DNA from: G965230065 sp965230065 | GTDB lineage: Bacteria; Bacteroidota; Bacteroidia; Cytophagales; Cyclobacteriaceae | Direction of reading: 5' to 3' | Assembly (NCBI GenBank): GCA_965230065.1 | Contig: OZ245942.1 | Location: 310,001 to 374,000, forward strand | DNA: 64,000 bases | Shown: piece by piece, positions 53,219-63,300 of the stretch | Position numbering within the stretch: the stretch's first letter is position 1 | Layout: each line of letters opens with the position of its first letter | Translations under genes and position numbers: made by a program | The notes under the pieces: generated by a model | What the model was told of the DNA's origin: nothing | Database searches by the model: none | The model's input: the letters and a program-made list of their open reading frames with translations, nothing else

Positions 53219-54154
53219 ATGAAATATGGCCGGCGTTCTTTTCTGGGCAAAAGTTTTATGGGTGCTGCCGCTATATCCGCACCCACCCTACCTTCCTCAA
53301 TACTTACCCCCCCTTTCAAAAAACGTATAAAACTGGGCGTTTCCACATACTCTTACTGGCATTTCCGCCCTCCCAAAGTGTCTATTGAAACAGTTATTGA
53401 TGAAACTGCCCGTATGGGTGTGGAGGGGGTTGATATTTTGCACCGGCAGATGGATAGTGAAGATAAACAGTACTTACAAAAGCTGAAAAGGCATGCATTC
53501 ACCAATGGCGTTGACCTCATTTGTCTTTCCATTCATCAGGATTTCGTATCGCCTGCCCCTGAGGAGCGCCAACAAAACATAGAGCATACCCTGCACTGTA
53601 TTGACCTGGCTTATGAAATGGGGATTCCATGTATCCGTCTCAATTCGGGGCGTTGGGGTACTACCGAATCTTTTGACAAACTGATGGAACTGCGTGGAGA
53701 AGAACCTCCTTTGGAAGGTTACACTGAAGACGACGCTTTTGGATGGTGTATTGATAGCATAGAAAAGTGTCTTCCTCAAGCAGAAGCAAATGGCGTACTA
53801 CTCGCACTTGAAAACCATTGGGGGCTTACGCGTACGCCTGAGGGCTTGCTCCGGATTGTAAATGCGATCCAGTCTCCCTGGCTGGGAGTACTAATGGATA
53901 CAGGTAACTTTTTGGAAAGCCCTTACGATAAACTAGCGCAAATTGCGCCTCAAGCTGTATTTGTGCAAGCCAAAACTTATTATGGAGGAGGGGAATGGTA
54001 CACCCTGGATTTAGATTATGCGCGCATTGCCCGTATACTGGCAGATGTAAACTACAGCGGGTATATCGCCCTGGAATTTGAGGGAAAAGAAGCTGCTAAA
54101 AGTGGCGTTGCTAAAAGCATTGCTATGTTACGAGAAGCTCTCTCAAATGTTTAA
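53219..54154 (+). CDS. Sugar phosphate isomerase/epimerase-family TIM barrel, Tat-exported
   Basis: A 311-residue AP-endonuclease-2-like barrel. The N-terminus YGRRSFLGKS is a twin-arginine signal, so it folds in the cytoplasm and acts in the periplasm. Metal ligands are visible as LALENHWG (Glu), LMDTGNF (Asp), FVQAKTY and ALEFEGKE (Glu). Members interconvert sugars; here a periplasmic sugar or cyclitol. Alone, convergent with the histidine-kinase gene. Confidence 0.85.
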   Translation: MKYGRRSFLGKSFMGAAAISAPTLPSSILTPPFKKRIKLGVSTYSYWHFRPPKVSIETVIDETARMGVEGVDILHRQMDSEDKQYLQKLKRHAFTNGVDLICLSIHQDFVSPAPEERQQNIEHTLHCIDLAYEMGIPCIRLNSGRWGTTESFDKLMELRGEEPPLEGYTEDDAFGWCIDSIEKCLPQAEANGVLLALENHWGLTRTPEGLLRIVNAIQSPWLGVLMDTGNFLESPYDKLAQIAPQAVFVQAKTYYGGGEWYTLDLDYARIARILADVNYSGYIALEFEGKEAAKSGVAKSIAMLREALSNV

Positions 54155-54161
54155 GTGAATT

Positions 54162-56060
54162 TTATACCAAATCAACACTGGCATTTAACTCAGCAAGAAA
54201 GTCATCACACATGGAAATTACTCTGGCTATTGAAGCATGCATCTTTTTATTGTCAACACTGAGAGTATTAATCAGCTTTCTGCCTCTTTCCATTTCCGAC
54301 AAAAGATGAGGTAACTCCAACAATGTAATTGTGGTAGCATGTTTATGAATAACAAAAGAAATTTTTTTGGCATCTTTTTGATCCAAAGCTTCTTTATATT
54401 CATATTTCAGCTCATTAAAGGCTTGGATGTAAAGTTCAGTTAATTGCCTTCTGAAACCCTGGTCTCCTTCACAAAACTGCTCAATTTTATCTTTAAGGTG
54501 GTATTGCTCTGCAATGTTTTCCTGCACTTCCAAATCGATATCAAGGTGGCTTACTATTGTTTGAAAAAGTTCATCAGGCTTGAAAGGCTTGGTAATAAAC
54601 CCGTCCATGCCACAATCTCTCACTTTATTTTTCGCTTCGGTAGTTGCTGAGGCGGTCAGTGCTATGATGGGTAATGACCGATAATAAACATCATCCTGGG
54701 AACGAATATGATTAGCAGTTTCAAAGCCATCCATTTGGGGCATTTGCAAATCCATTAAAATGATGTCGTATTGTTTATTTTTTAATTTTTCTAAGGCAAC
54801 CAATCCATTTTCTGCATACTCGATTTCAATGTCCCAATTTCTTAATATTTTACCTGCAATAGCACGGTTGATCTCATTATCTTCCACCAATAGTAAGCGA
54901 ATTGATCTTTTGTAGGATTTTAACTGCTCAATCTGAAAGGGTGGCTCAACTTCGTTTTTTGGTATCTCTCCTTTTTCCAGCTGCAAATTAAAACCAAAGA
55001 CAGTGCCCTTTCCTTTTTCACTATTTACTGTAATTTCACTACCCATCAGCCTGAGTAATTCTTTTGTAATAGTTAGTCCTAATCCAGACCCACCAAACTT
55101 ACGAGTGGTGTCTAAAGCAGCTTGGGTGAAACTTTCAAAAATGCTATGCAACTTATCCTTTGGTATACCAATGCCTGAGTCAGCTACTTCAAAGCCCAGG
55201 TTAATGAACTTTTCATTTTCCTCAATGGCTACCACTCGGATGGTCACACCTCCTTTTTCGGTGAATTTAATGGCATTCCCAACCAGATTGTTTAATACCT
55301 GACTAACCCTGGCAGGATCGCCAATAAGGTGGGGCGGAATACCTCCCTCAATAGCAAGCTCTAACTTAATGCCTTTTTCTTTCGCTTTGTAGGTTAATGA
55401 CTGCTGAATACCCTGAATGAGATCGGTTAAGTTGAATGTTGTTTCTTCCAGCTCAATTTTTCCGGCTTCTATTTTGTTAAAATCCAAAATATCATTAATC
55501 AGTACCATCAAATTATCAGCCGAAAACCTGAGCATCTCAAGGTATTCAAGTTGTTCCGGCTTGGGGTTTTCCCGCAAAAGAAGATGCGCTATCCCGGTTA
55601 CTGCATGCAGGGGTGTTCTGATTTCATGTGTCATGGTAGCCAAAAACTGACCCTTCTTTTGTGAAGCATTTTCAGCTTTCTGTTTAGCAAGTTTTAAAGC
55701 AGTTTCCTGTTTTCGAAGTTCTTTCACATATCGTTTGAGTTTTGTTTTTCCTAATAAGAGTTGGGTATTACTTGCTTGTAGCTCCTGATTAATGAGCGTT
55801 ACTTTCTTTTTATAAAACCTCATAGTGCGGATAGCTGGCCTAAATAAAAAAAACATCTCAGCCATCAGTAAGGTTAGCATAACTGAAGCTATCCCATATT
55901 CCAGGTATCTTAAAGCTATCAATCCGCTCTCCCAATCAGATTGATTCTGCATTTGTGTTAAAGCACTGATGTGATATTGAATAAGCAGTTGCCCCCCTCC
56001 TATCAATATGAGGACAGAAAGGATAAAAATGATATATAATCGTCTGAACTTTGGATACAT
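54162..56060 (-). CDS. Hybrid sensor histidine kinase with receiver and Hpt-like tail
   Basis: A 632-residue membrane kinase from ATG 56060; a TTG at 56087 would overlap the GT2 gene. Order: two membrane helices with a short loop (about 5-75), a coiled coil, the H-box MTHEIRTPLHAVTGI, HATPase with VGNAIKFTEKG, DSGIGIP and GSGLGLTI, a receiver domain (LLVEDNEINR, phospho-acceptor in ILMDLQMPQMDG, ALTAS) and a C-terminal helical segment with HKHAT that looks like a degenerate Hpt. It likely signals to the regulator at 59923 and controls this exopolysaccharide cluster. Confidence 0.85.
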   Translation of the reverse strand: MYPKFRRLYIIFILSVLILIGGGQLLIQYHISALTQMQNQSDWESGLIALRYLEYGIASVMLTLLMAEMFFLFRPAIRTMRFYKKKVTLINQELQASNTQLLLGKTKLKRYVKELRKQETALKLAKQKAENASQKKGQFLATMTHEIRTPLHAVTGIAHLLLRENPKPEQLEYLEMLRFSADNLMVLINDILDFNKIEAGKIELEETTFNLTDLIQGIQQSLTYKAKEKGIKLELAIEGGIPPHLIGDPARVSQVLNNLVGNAIKFTEKGGVTIRVVAIEENEKFINLGFEVADSGIGIPKDKLHSIFESFTQAALDTTRKFGGSGLGLTITKELLRLMGSEITVNSEKGKGTVFGFNLQLEKGEIPKNEVEPPFQIEQLKSYKRSIRLLLVEDNEINRAIAGKILRNWDIEIEYAENGLVALEKLKNKQYDIILMDLQMPQMDGFETANHIRSQDDVYYRSLPIIALTASATTEAKNKVRDCGMDGFITKPFKPDELFQTIVSHLDIDLEVQENIAEQYHLKDKIEQFCEGDQGFRRQLTELYIQAFNELKYEYKEALDQKDAKKISFVIHKHATTITLLELPHLLSEMERGRKLINTLSVDNKKMHASIARVISMCDDFLAELNASVDLV

Positions 56061-56079
56061 TTTGGCTTCAGTTAGCGCA

Positions 56080-57540
56080 TTATTCAACTACCATAGGTCG
56101 TGGCAGCTTTTGCTCTTTTTTGTTCTCTTTGCTTAATCCTTCCCTCTTCATATTTCCCCATTCATTAATTCCAAATAATAAGAAAAGGTTACCCATGAGT
56201 GCATAACACAAGGTAAGGGGGTGGAAAAGAAAGGGTTCAACAAAAGCCATGGCCACCAATTTCAAAGCGTCCGACTTTTTATTGTATTTGTGGAATGTAA
56301 TTTCTTCGGCCAATAACGCAAGTACAGAAATAAATACGGCAAATATGTAGACCATCAAAAAAAGTGAGATGAAATACATCCAATTCACGTTACCCATGAA
56401 TACCAAAATAAAGAAATAGGTAATACCAGCTATCTCAACAAAAGGGGCCAAATACTCAAACAAAAGCCAGAACGGATAGCTGAGTATCCCCATTAAGCCG
56501 TATTTCGGATTCATGAATATTTTTTTATGCAATAGCAGTGTTTGTGCGGTGCCTCTTGCCCAGCGGTTGCGTTGTTTACCCAAAATTTTTAAGTTGGCAG
56601 GAGCTTCTGTCCAGCAAAGAGGGTCGGGTATGTAAAATACTTTGTAGTCTAGTTTATTACGGTGCATATAGGTACGCATCCGCACTACCAATTCCATATC
56701 TTCTCCCACCGTTTTATGACTGTATCCCCCGGCTTTTACAGCAATCTCCCTGTCAAAAAGTCCGAAAGCCCCGGAAATAAGTAACAGGCCATTCAGGCGA
56801 CTCCAGGCAATACGACTGAGCAAGAATACACGTAAATACTCCAGGGCCTGAAAACGAGCCAGCATTTTATTAGGCAAATGTACTTTTACCAAACGACCAT
56901 CTTCTATTTCACAAGAGTTTGCAATGCGTACTACGCCCCCTGTTGCAATCACCCTGGTATTATTATGCAAAAAAGGCCTTACCATTTTCAGTAATGCATC
57001 AGGAGCAATGATTGAATCAGCATCCATAGTAGCCACCAGTTTACTTTGAGAAATATTCAATCCGGTATTCAGGGCATCAGCTTTACCGCCATTTTCTTTA
57101 TCTACCACCACCAACCTTTTGAAAGCCTGATTGCTTGATTTATAAACACCCTTTACCTGTTTTGTAGGGATTTCATCGTTAACTGCAAAATTCACTTTTA
57201 CAAGATCGAAATGCTGAATTAACTTTTCCAAAGAATCATCAGTACTTCCATCGTTTATTACAATAATTTCATAATTATTGTACCGCAGTGACAAGAGGGA
57301 ACGCACACTATCTATGATATTTACCCCTTCATTATAAGCAGGCACCAACAACGAAATGGAGGGAGCGAGTGGAGAAGCAAGAATTGTGTCGTAGTCCACA
57401 AATCGATTCTTTCGCATATAACCTGCAATCTCAAACAACGAGACTATTGCCAGTGCCAGATAAGCCGAACATATAATGAGGGCATATCCAAAAATGATAT
57501 TTTCGGCCAAATAAGCCAGTATTTCAATAAATGTTGTCAT
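56080..57540 (-). CDS. Membrane glycosyltransferase family 2, processive type
   Basis: A 486-residue GT2 with one N-terminal and about four C-terminal membrane helices. The catalytic pattern is SLLVPAYNEGVNII, VINDGSTD, TMDADSI, GEDMEL and QRNRWARG (QxxRW of processive synthases such as cellulose and PNAG synthases). It would polymerise and extrude a polysaccharide. Its neighbours, a HEAT-repeat membrane protein and a YaiO-type barrel, fit this. Confidence 0.9.
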   Translation of the reverse strand: MTTFIEILAYLAENIIFGYALIICSAYLALAIVSLFEIAGYMRKNRFVDYDTILASPLAPSISLLVPAYNEGVNIIDSVRSLLSLRYNNYEIIVINDGSTDDSLEKLIQHFDLVKVNFAVNDEIPTKQVKGVYKSSNQAFKRLVVVDKENGGKADALNTGLNISQSKLVATMDADSIIAPDALLKMVRPFLHNNTRVIATGGVVRIANSCEIEDGRLVKVHLPNKMLARFQALEYLRVFLLSRIAWSRLNGLLLISGAFGLFDREIAVKAGGYSHKTVGEDMELVVRMRTYMHRNKLDYKVFYIPDPLCWTEAPANLKILGKQRNRWARGTAQTLLLHKKIFMNPKYGLMGILSYPFWLLFEYLAPFVEIAGITYFFILVFMGNVNWMYFISLFLMVYIFAVFISVLALLAEEITFHKYNKKSDALKLVAMAFVEPFLFHPLTLCYALMGNLFLLFGINEWGNMKREGLSKENKKEQKLPRPMVVE

Positions 57541-57543
57541 AAT

Positions 57544-58662
57544 CTATAACATTGGGTCTGCTGCGTGTTTTAAAATTTCTTCTTGCCGAACCTGCCCATG
57601 GACATCCAGTAATTCATTATTCTCTACAGGAACTCCTTTCAAGGCCTTTGCAGCAGCCAGCCTTACAGGGTAGGCATCATCTCGTAGAAATGGAATTAAC
57701 AGTTTTTTATGATATTCATTTCCTAATTTTCCCAAGGCTTTGATAGTGGCTACCCTGATATTTGTATCCTGAATATCGAGCATATGGAACAAGTGGTTTA
57801 CATAAGTTTCCGCTTCTAACTTTGTCAGTGTTTGTATGGCTTGTAACTTTATTTGGAAAGCTGAATGCTGCAGTAGTTCAGCTACTGATGGAACTGCTCC
57901 TCTCTGGTTGAAAGTTGCAATCATTTTTAAAGAGAAAACCACTACACTTTCATTATCTGATGAGAGCCATCTCTGAAAATCAGGCAACATTGATTTATCT
58001 ACTTGTAATAGAAATTGATAGAAATTTATCTGCTGCCAAAGGGAAAGGGGTTTTGTATAATTATCCAGAAAATATAGTGGTTTTCCTTCTGCCAGCTTAA
58101 TAGAAGCTGTTTGTGCTTCCTGTGCCAGTACCTGATTGCGTGAATGGCGTAACTTGGCAATTTCTAACCAGGCTTCCTGATAATTCATGGCAGCCAGTTC
58201 CCGCATGCCCTGTGCTTTTTTGCTCCACTTTCCTTTCTTTACTTTGCTGAGAGAAATTTCATATAAACTTAACTCCCTGTAAATCTGGTCTATTTGCTTT
58301 TCAAATTCACCAGAAAAGCTTTTCTTCAAATTGATCATTAGTTCTATCAATGCTTGTTGGCTCAGCCTGCTTTTTAATCCATGATTTCTGAATTTTTGAG
58401 CCACTGCACTCACTTGTTCCGATGCATTGATTTCCTGGCTTTCTATGATGGCTTCATATATGAGTAGTTGGTATTTGAACTGGTAATTTTTTACTTTTCT
58501 ATTTCTGGCTACCCTAATGCTTCTTCGAGTAAAAATGCCAAGCATAAAGAAGATAATAGCCATAAAAAACACCAGGGCAAGCAAAAAGAAAACAAACACC
58601 TCTGTATGTTGTTTACTCATTGCAAGCAAATATTCAAAGTAATCTTCAATTGATAGTATCAT
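57544..58662 (-). CDS. HEAT-repeat protein with N-terminal membrane anchor
   Basis: A 372-residue protein. One strong membrane helix (FFLLALVFFMAIIFFMLGI, residues 24-42), a cytoplasmic basic helical region and, from about 250, tandem HEAT repeats (for example NIRVATIKALGKLGNEYHKKL and YPVRLAAAKALKG). HEAT proteins scaffold protein-protein contacts. Its stop is three bases before the GT2 start, so it probably supports the synthase at the inner membrane. Confidence 0.8.
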   Translation of the reverse strand: MILSIEDYFEYLLAMSKQHTEVFVFFLLALVFFMAIIFFMLGIFTRRSIRVARNRKVKNYQFKYQLLIYEAIIESQEINASEQVSAVAQKFRNHGLKSRLSQQALIELMINLKKSFSGEFEKQIDQIYRELSLYEISLSKVKKGKWSKKAQGMRELAAMNYQEAWLEIAKLRHSRNQVLAQEAQTASIKLAEGKPLYFLDNYTKPLSLWQQINFYQFLLQVDKSMLPDFQRWLSSDNESVVVFSLKMIATFNQRGAVPSVAELLQHSAFQIKLQAIQTLTKLEAETYVNHLFHMLDIQDTNIRVATIKALGKLGNEYHKKLLIPFLRDDAYPVRLAAAKALKGVPVENNELLDVHGQVRQEEILKHAADPML

Positions 58663-58683
58663 GATAATTAGGTATACAAACCT

Positions 58684-59895
58684 TTAAAACCTTTTTTCTA
58701 ACCGAACCGAAATTGTGTACCGATGAGTTGACCTGATCTCAGGATATCTTTCATGCTGATATTCAGCATAACCTCTGATAAAAAACTGATGAGAAAGTGG
58801 GTATTGGTAGTCAAGGGCCACCATATTGGCATCCAGTCTTTGTATTTCAGCCAGTGTAGCTACTTTTAATGGAGCTGCCCCACTACTGGCATAAACAGAA
58901 AAATAATGGTCTTTGCTACTGAAATATTTTCTTCCCACAAAAAGGCCTGTAGCATTGAACTCTTCATCAATCGCAGTAAAGAATCCTCTGAACGAAACCC
59001 AATAACCAGGTAAATAATTACCAACCTGGGCTGTATATATGTAGACATCCGTTTCAGTAAAATATAACCCTCGCATTCCTACCGAAGCTTCAAAATTCGC
59101 GGGGAGTAATCTGTAAAGCTCAGCCCCAAACCTAAAATTGGGGAATACTTTTCCGTCAGAAACCCCTACATTGAGGTAAGAATAAGTCAGTGAATTAATG
59201 GCAGGATAGGCATCCACTTCACCCTGAAGCGTAGAACGGTCAAACATATAAGCGTAATTCACACGGCCAATTACAGGCCCAATGGGCAAGTTTCGCCTGT
59301 ATTCCAGGGAAGTACGGTGCCATGGAGTAAAAGTATTGCTGAACCAAGCATAGGAATAATCTACCGATATTGCGTTTTTACTCCTTCTCGCAAGTAGTTC
59401 TTTCAATAACTTTTGGGCTTCTTCGTATTCAGGTTCTTCGGCTAAGACAGATTCCAGTATAGCAATGGCTTCATCGTCGTTCTCCAATGCTGCCAACGCA
59501 GCTGCTTTCAAATACTTTAGTGTAATGTCATTTGGGTATTTTTCAAGTCCACGTTTAGTCACCTCCAGGGCCTGCACAGGATTGTTATCCCAAATTTCCA
59601 ATCTGGACAATGCCTGAAATACCTCTACAGAGTTATATCCAAACGCAATCAAATCTTCAAAAACAGGACGGGCTTTATCATATTGTTTGTCCCAGGCATG
59701 TACCACTCCCATAAGAAATTTCGCATCCTGATGCTCAGGAATATTTACTAAGATTTTTTGCAAAAGTTGGCGGGCTTCATCATATTCTCCATTCTTTGCC
59801 TTGTTTGCAGCATCAGCATAAGCATCTTGTGCTATTAATGGTACTTTACCAAGGCATAGCATGAAAAATATTCCGGTAATTATTATTCTGCTCAT
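58684..59895 (-). CDS. YaiO-family outer-membrane beta-barrel with TPR N-terminus
   Basis: A 403-residue protein with a signal peptide (cleavage near LIAQ), TPR-like repeats to about residue 175 (DAANKAKNGEYDEARQLLQK, GLEKYPNDITLKYLKAA) and a C-terminal barrel with alternating aromatic strands (RTSLEYRRNLP..., TISVRLEKRF ending in Phe). YaiO-type barrels sit in the outer membrane, often beside polysaccharide synthases. It would export the polymer of the GT2. Confidence 0.85.
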   Translation of the reverse strand: MSRIIITGIFFMLCLGKVPLIAQDAYADAANKAKNGEYDEARQLLQKILVNIPEHQDAKFLMGVVHAWDKQYDKARPVFEDLIAFGYNSVEVFQALSRLEIWDNNPVQALEVTKRGLEKYPNDITLKYLKAAALAALENDDEAIAILESVLAEEPEYEEAQKLLKELLARRSKNAISVDYSYAWFSNTFTPWHRTSLEYRRNLPIGPVIGRVNYAYMFDRSTLQGEVDAYPAINSLTYSYLNVGVSDGKVFPNFRFGAELYRLLPANFEASVGMRGLYFTETDVYIYTAQVGNYLPGYWVSFRGFFTAIDEEFNATGLFVGRKYFSSKDHYFSVYASSGAAPLKVATLAEIQRLDANMVALDYQYPLSHQFFIRGYAEYQHERYPEIRSTHRYTISVRLEKRF

Positions 59896-59922
59896 AAAAC
59901 GATTGCGTCTGTGCGAAATATA

Positions 59923-60318
59923 TTAAGCTGCATGAGAGTGCCCGGCATTCTCGCTTACCAAAGCAATTGCCCTTCTGATCCGAATTAGTAATTCAGCAAG
60001 ATTAAAGGGTTTTGACATAAAATCGTTAGCCCCCAACTCAAATGCTTCCAACACAGTATCTTCTAAACCTACTACAGAAAGAGTGATTATTGGTGTGTTC
60101 CAGTGTAATTCATTTCGTATAAAAGAAATGAGTTCTAATCCTGAACAATAAGGCATCAGGATGTCGGTTACAATGACATCAGGGGTTTCTTCTTCCACAA
60201 TTTGCTTGGCAGCTTTGCCATCGGTAGCAGTAAAGATTTCGCCAAAATTTTCTTTCTTCAATTTGAAGGCAATCATGTTCAATAAAGCCTCATCGTCATC
60301 AGCAACTAATATTTTCAT
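59923..60318 (-). CDS. Single-domain response regulator
   Basis: A 131-residue receiver domain with no output domain: acid pocket ADDDE (Asp7-9), phospho-acceptor Asp52 in IVTDILMPYCSG, Lys103 in FMSKPFN. It should be a phospho-relay intermediate or an allosteric regulator. It lies between the giant adhesin and the YaiO genes and is a candidate partner of the hybrid kinase at 54162. Confidence 0.9.
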   Translation of the reverse strand: MKILVADDDEALLNMIAFKLKKENFGEIFTATDGKAAKQIVEEETPDVIVTDILMPYCSGLELISFIRNELHWNTPIITLSVVGLEDTVLEAFELGANDFMSKPFNLAELLIRIRRAIALVSENAGHSHAA

Positions 60319-60348
60319 ATTTATTTATGTTTTTTGTTTCAACTACTA

Positions 60349-63300
60349 TCATTGACTTATTATCCGTTGGGCATACACCTGCCCATTTATGGTAAGCCGT
60401 ACGATAAACACTCCTTTTCCAATTCGTTTTCCATCTACCGGGATCTCATAAAATCCACTTTGTAATTCCGATTCCAGCAGATTAGCAACTTTGTTACCTA
60501 AGACATCGAGTACTTCAAGATGTACTGCATTACGAGGTTGTTTCAGGTAGAAAAGCAGATTGGTTTTACCCTCAAATGGGTTCGGAAATATTTTCAACAC
60601 TTCTTCTTTTCTATCTAACTCTTCTTCGGTAGCTGTGATAAATTGTGTAGTAAAGACCACATTTTCAATGTTTATTTCAAAAGGGTGTGCTGTTTGCTGG
60701 TCACCTAATACATTAAAAACAATAGCCGTAACATCATCTGCTTTGAATGTGCCTGCCCCAAACCCCATGCGGTCTGTAAGTTCAGAGAAGTTGATAAAGA
60801 ACTCTTTCTTTTCTTCCGTAAGCTTTACAGTTTTACGGTACTGGCCGGCTGACCCCTCTACACTTTTTTTCAACAGAATTACCTCTAATTCGCCTGTACC
60901 ATTGGCTGTAAACCGTAACTGGTTAAAGGCCTGTAAATCTCTGGGTTGCAGGCCAGGACGCAGATAGCGAAACAAGGAGGCATAGGTGGTAACTTCTCCT
61001 TTCATCACAGCTTTTCTTTCTATCAGTAACTCTTCTTCTACAACATCACTTTCTTCTTGCTGAAGCGCATAAAATTCATTCACTACAGCCCCGCCTTTTT
61101 CATAATCAACTCCCCATGGCCCATCAGCAAAATACAATACGTCCATGCCTCCAACCAGGTCATTCTGCACTGAAAACCCTGCATCAAACACATTATTCAC
61201 AGGAACGCTTACCTTAGCACTTTCTTCAGATGTTATGGGTAGTTCGTAAAGGAAAGACTGACGCCTGCCATCTTCTACAGCAGCTGAAGTTCCACGTACG
61301 GCCAGTTCTGTAGCATTTACCTGGTTGGAAAGATCAAGAATGATCTGTCCATTTTCATACTTTCCGCTTTTAACATATACTTCAGGAATGACGGGAGGAT
61401 AATTATTATCAAACTTCATTTGTTCTGTTTTAGACAAATTATTGATAAAATCTGATAACAGTTTTTTTGTGTATTCAGGAGAGGTACTCCAAATCTGGAG
61501 GTTAAATATTTCCTCTGTATTATCAGTGTCATATTCTTCCAACCCCCAGCGGTTATCAATAATGAACTGGCCTCCCCTGCGTTTTACGATGAAGTTGATC
61601 GCGTAATCTACTTCTTGTCCTGGTTGGCGTAACTTAAAGATAATGAAAGGTTTACGCAGAACTTCAGTATGCCAGATATCTTCCAACACAGCTCCATTCA
61701 GACGGTCGCAAATCACTTTTGTATGCTCATACAACTCCCCGCCTGTGGTAGTGATAGCCAACATAGCACCCAACCTTTGGCTTTTCTCATTCAGGTAGTC
61801 TACAGCAAAAACGGTAGAAGCATTGGTAACCCCTATCAAATCCCCTGGTGTAGTAATGAAAGCTTGGGTGCTGGCTGGTCCATTTTCCGGTATAAAGTCT
61901 AAGGGAGTTACTCCCCCTTTTGTCCTGGCGTTGGCACCGGCTGCTTTGATTTTGCCATTTTTAACATTCGCCCTGGTAAATCTGGTTTTTCTGGCGCTGC
62001 TCGCTTTCTTTTCACTGAAAGTTCTTTTAAAGTTTCTGGTAGCTAATTTTGTTGCCAGGTTACCATTACTTTCTACACCACCATCTTCACCGCCAGTAGA
62101 AGCTTCTACTCCTATAGAAACAGTAGATGAGTTATCCAGCTCATTGGAGTCTTCCTGAAAAATACTTCCCAAGCTTGCAGTAAAATCTGCATTTTCATTC
62201 ACTTTCACTTCAAATTCCAGCACTACAGAATCGCCAGGGTTAAGGGTACCAACATTCCAGGTATTGGTATTGTAAGAACCTGCCGAGGGTTGGGAAGCCA
62301 GGTAGGTTAATTCAGAAGGTATTGGTGCATCTATGGTAACACCATGGGTTACTTGTCCGCCTGTATTTTTAATTACAACCCTGATCTTGGTAGTGTCTCC
62401 TTCCTCAACAAAAGGCCGGGCTGTTGTGGCTTCCACAGAAATATTGGTAACACATAAAGCTACCTCACCATCTAATTTCAATTCATTTCCATCCAATGTC
62501 CAAATGAGGCCATTTTTATCATAGTTTACAGTGAAAACGCTGGTATGCAGGCCAGGAGCAAACCGGGTAGGATGACTGGTGAAAGTCTCATTATTGCTAA
62601 AGATATTATTTTCTCCATAAGGAATTTCAATCTCACTTATATTCGGATTATAATAACCCAAATTTACAGCATAAGAACTATCTGCATTTATCATCAGGCA
62701 CCCTGCTATGGGCATTACAGAAGTCAGTTCTTCGGTCACTTCAACAGCATTGCTAAACTCTGAAGTGGTGCTATCCAGGGTAGCCGTAGCAGTCAACACT
62801 GAACCCAATGATATTCCATTAGGCAAGGGGAATGAAAACCGGAACCGTGATGTACTATCATTACCCACTGAAATACCATGCACTACCGGGCCATATACAG
62901 ACACTGTACTATCCAAATCATCTGTACTGCCCTCAATGAGTGAGAACAAATAAGTTTTACCCTGTGGAAAATTGTCAGAAGAAGTATCTGCCATAAAAAA
63001 TTCCAGTTCGGCTGCTTGCCTTGCCCAACCTGTGAGCAATAAATTTCCTTCCTTTACAATAGCCGAGTCAAGAACCGGGAAATTTAGAAGGCCATTCCCC
63101 CCTATATCATAATCTTCGGGGTCGTTTTGGGTTACAAAAGGTGATTTACCACGTTTATGGTTTTCTTTGGAAGCCAACAGGTCAATGCCTATTTCTCCGG
63201 TAGGGTTGTCTCCTACACTTCCATTATTATACATAGAATTTTTCTTTACCCTATGCTTTGTAGCCGAAGAGGTAATGAGCACGCCAGCCCCAGTATTATC

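Noticed and set aside
54162..54500. True Hpt phosphotransfer domain at the end of the hybrid kinase
   Set aside because: The HKHAT segment lacks the Lys and Gly of the HxLKG motif, so I describe it as Hpt-like only.
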